Part shown: one piece after another, positions 13,623 through 13,654 of the stretch
Layout of the letters: each line of letters opens with the position of its first letter
Numbering within the stretch: the first letter of the stretch is position 1
Source of the DNA: an uncultured Bacteroidia bacterium
GTDB taxonomy: Bacteria; Bacteroidota; Bacteroidia; Bacteroidales; UBA932
Direction of reading: 5' to 3'
NCBI GenBank assembly: GCA_902797895.1
Contig: CADBUS010000005.1
Span: forward strand, 1 to 13,654
DNA length: 13,654 nucleotides
The notes under the pieces: model-generated
Told to the model about the DNA's origin: nothing
The model's input: the letters and a program-made list of their open reading frames with translations, nothing else
Databases searched by the model: none
Translations under genes and position numbers: made by a program

Positions 13623-13654
13623 TTGCAACTTCGCCGACAGCACCAGCTCCCATC
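13623..13654. repeat. Second copy of the amidohydrolase-leader repeat, cut by the window edge
   Basis: These 32 bases match 12371-12402 at 29 positions, including an unbroken run of 17 bases (CAGCACCAGCTCCCATC). Similarity fades into the preceding GTTTGTTTTGGC, which loosely resembles GTTGTTTTGTGGG at 12358-12370. The repeat continues past the window. The surrounding stretch 13499-13654 contains no convincing gene. Confidence 0.6.

Noticed and set aside
13554..13654. Minus-strand open frame running in from the window edge (reading MGAGAVGEVAS at the repeat).
   Set aside because: It corresponds to the same dispersed repeat as at 12371-12402; repeats of this kind give spurious short ORFs, and the start lies at the very edge.

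Overview
The window looks like chromosomal DNA from a member of the Bacteroidota, most likely Bacteroidales. Almost every gene lacks a Shine-Dalgarno sequence. Several genes are preceded instead by the Bacteroidota promoter motif TAnnTTTG (the -7 box), twice with a TTG (-33 box) 19-20 bases upstream. Lipoproteins with a Bacteroidota-style Lys/Arg-rich start and Cys lipobox are frequent, and a FISUMP-domain protein, a class I fumarase and an ApbE lipoprotein are present. No prophage, transposase, rRNA, tRNA or CRISPR array was seen.

Layout. Positions 1-505 hold the 3' part of recX (+), followed by a 27-bp perfect palindrome that touches a good promoter for a small lipoprotein (598-990, +), which ends in a strong intrinsic terminator. 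Positions 1074-2996 form an AT-rich accessory stretch: a doubled palindromic repeat, an MqsRA-like toxin-antitoxin operon (-) whose antitoxin carries a Panacea/SocA domain, and a roughly 116-bp imperfect inverted element. Positions 2997-6835 (-) are apbE, prfB and class I fumarase. prfB must be read through a programmed +1 frameshift. A divergent promoter region separates apbE from a FISUMP lipoprotein gene (6946-7980, +). That gene converges, with a 2-base gap, on a minus-strand cluster: Tat-exported D-aminoacylase-like amidohydrolase (10611-12353), seven-bladed PQQ-like propeller lipoprotein (9000-10574) and secreted alpha/beta-hydrolase (7983-8993). A structured, repeat-containing leader lies in front of the amidohydrolase, and miaA (12554-13498, +) is divergent from it. 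The last 156 bases hold pieces of dispersed repeats seen elsewhere in the window.

How the genes fit together. recX, prfB, fumarase and miaA are housekeeping genes (recombination control, termination at UGA/UAA, TCA cycle, tRNA A37 modification). The amidohydrolase, propeller and hydrolase genes are closely spaced and all carry export signals, so they plausibly form an envelope scavenging or processing unit; its substrate is unknown. The toxin-antitoxin pair has its own promoter and a palindromic candidate operator, and is flanked on both sides by repeat elements, as expected of an acquired module.

The most interesting points are the toxin-antitoxin control region (promoter inside the longer ORF, which redefines the toxin start), the retained AGGAGG-driven prfB frameshift in an organism that otherwise avoids Shine-Dalgarno initiation, the palindrome between recX and the lipoprotein promoter, and the 15-bp duplication bracketing a structured element in the amidohydrolase leader. 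None of these alone proves a new system.
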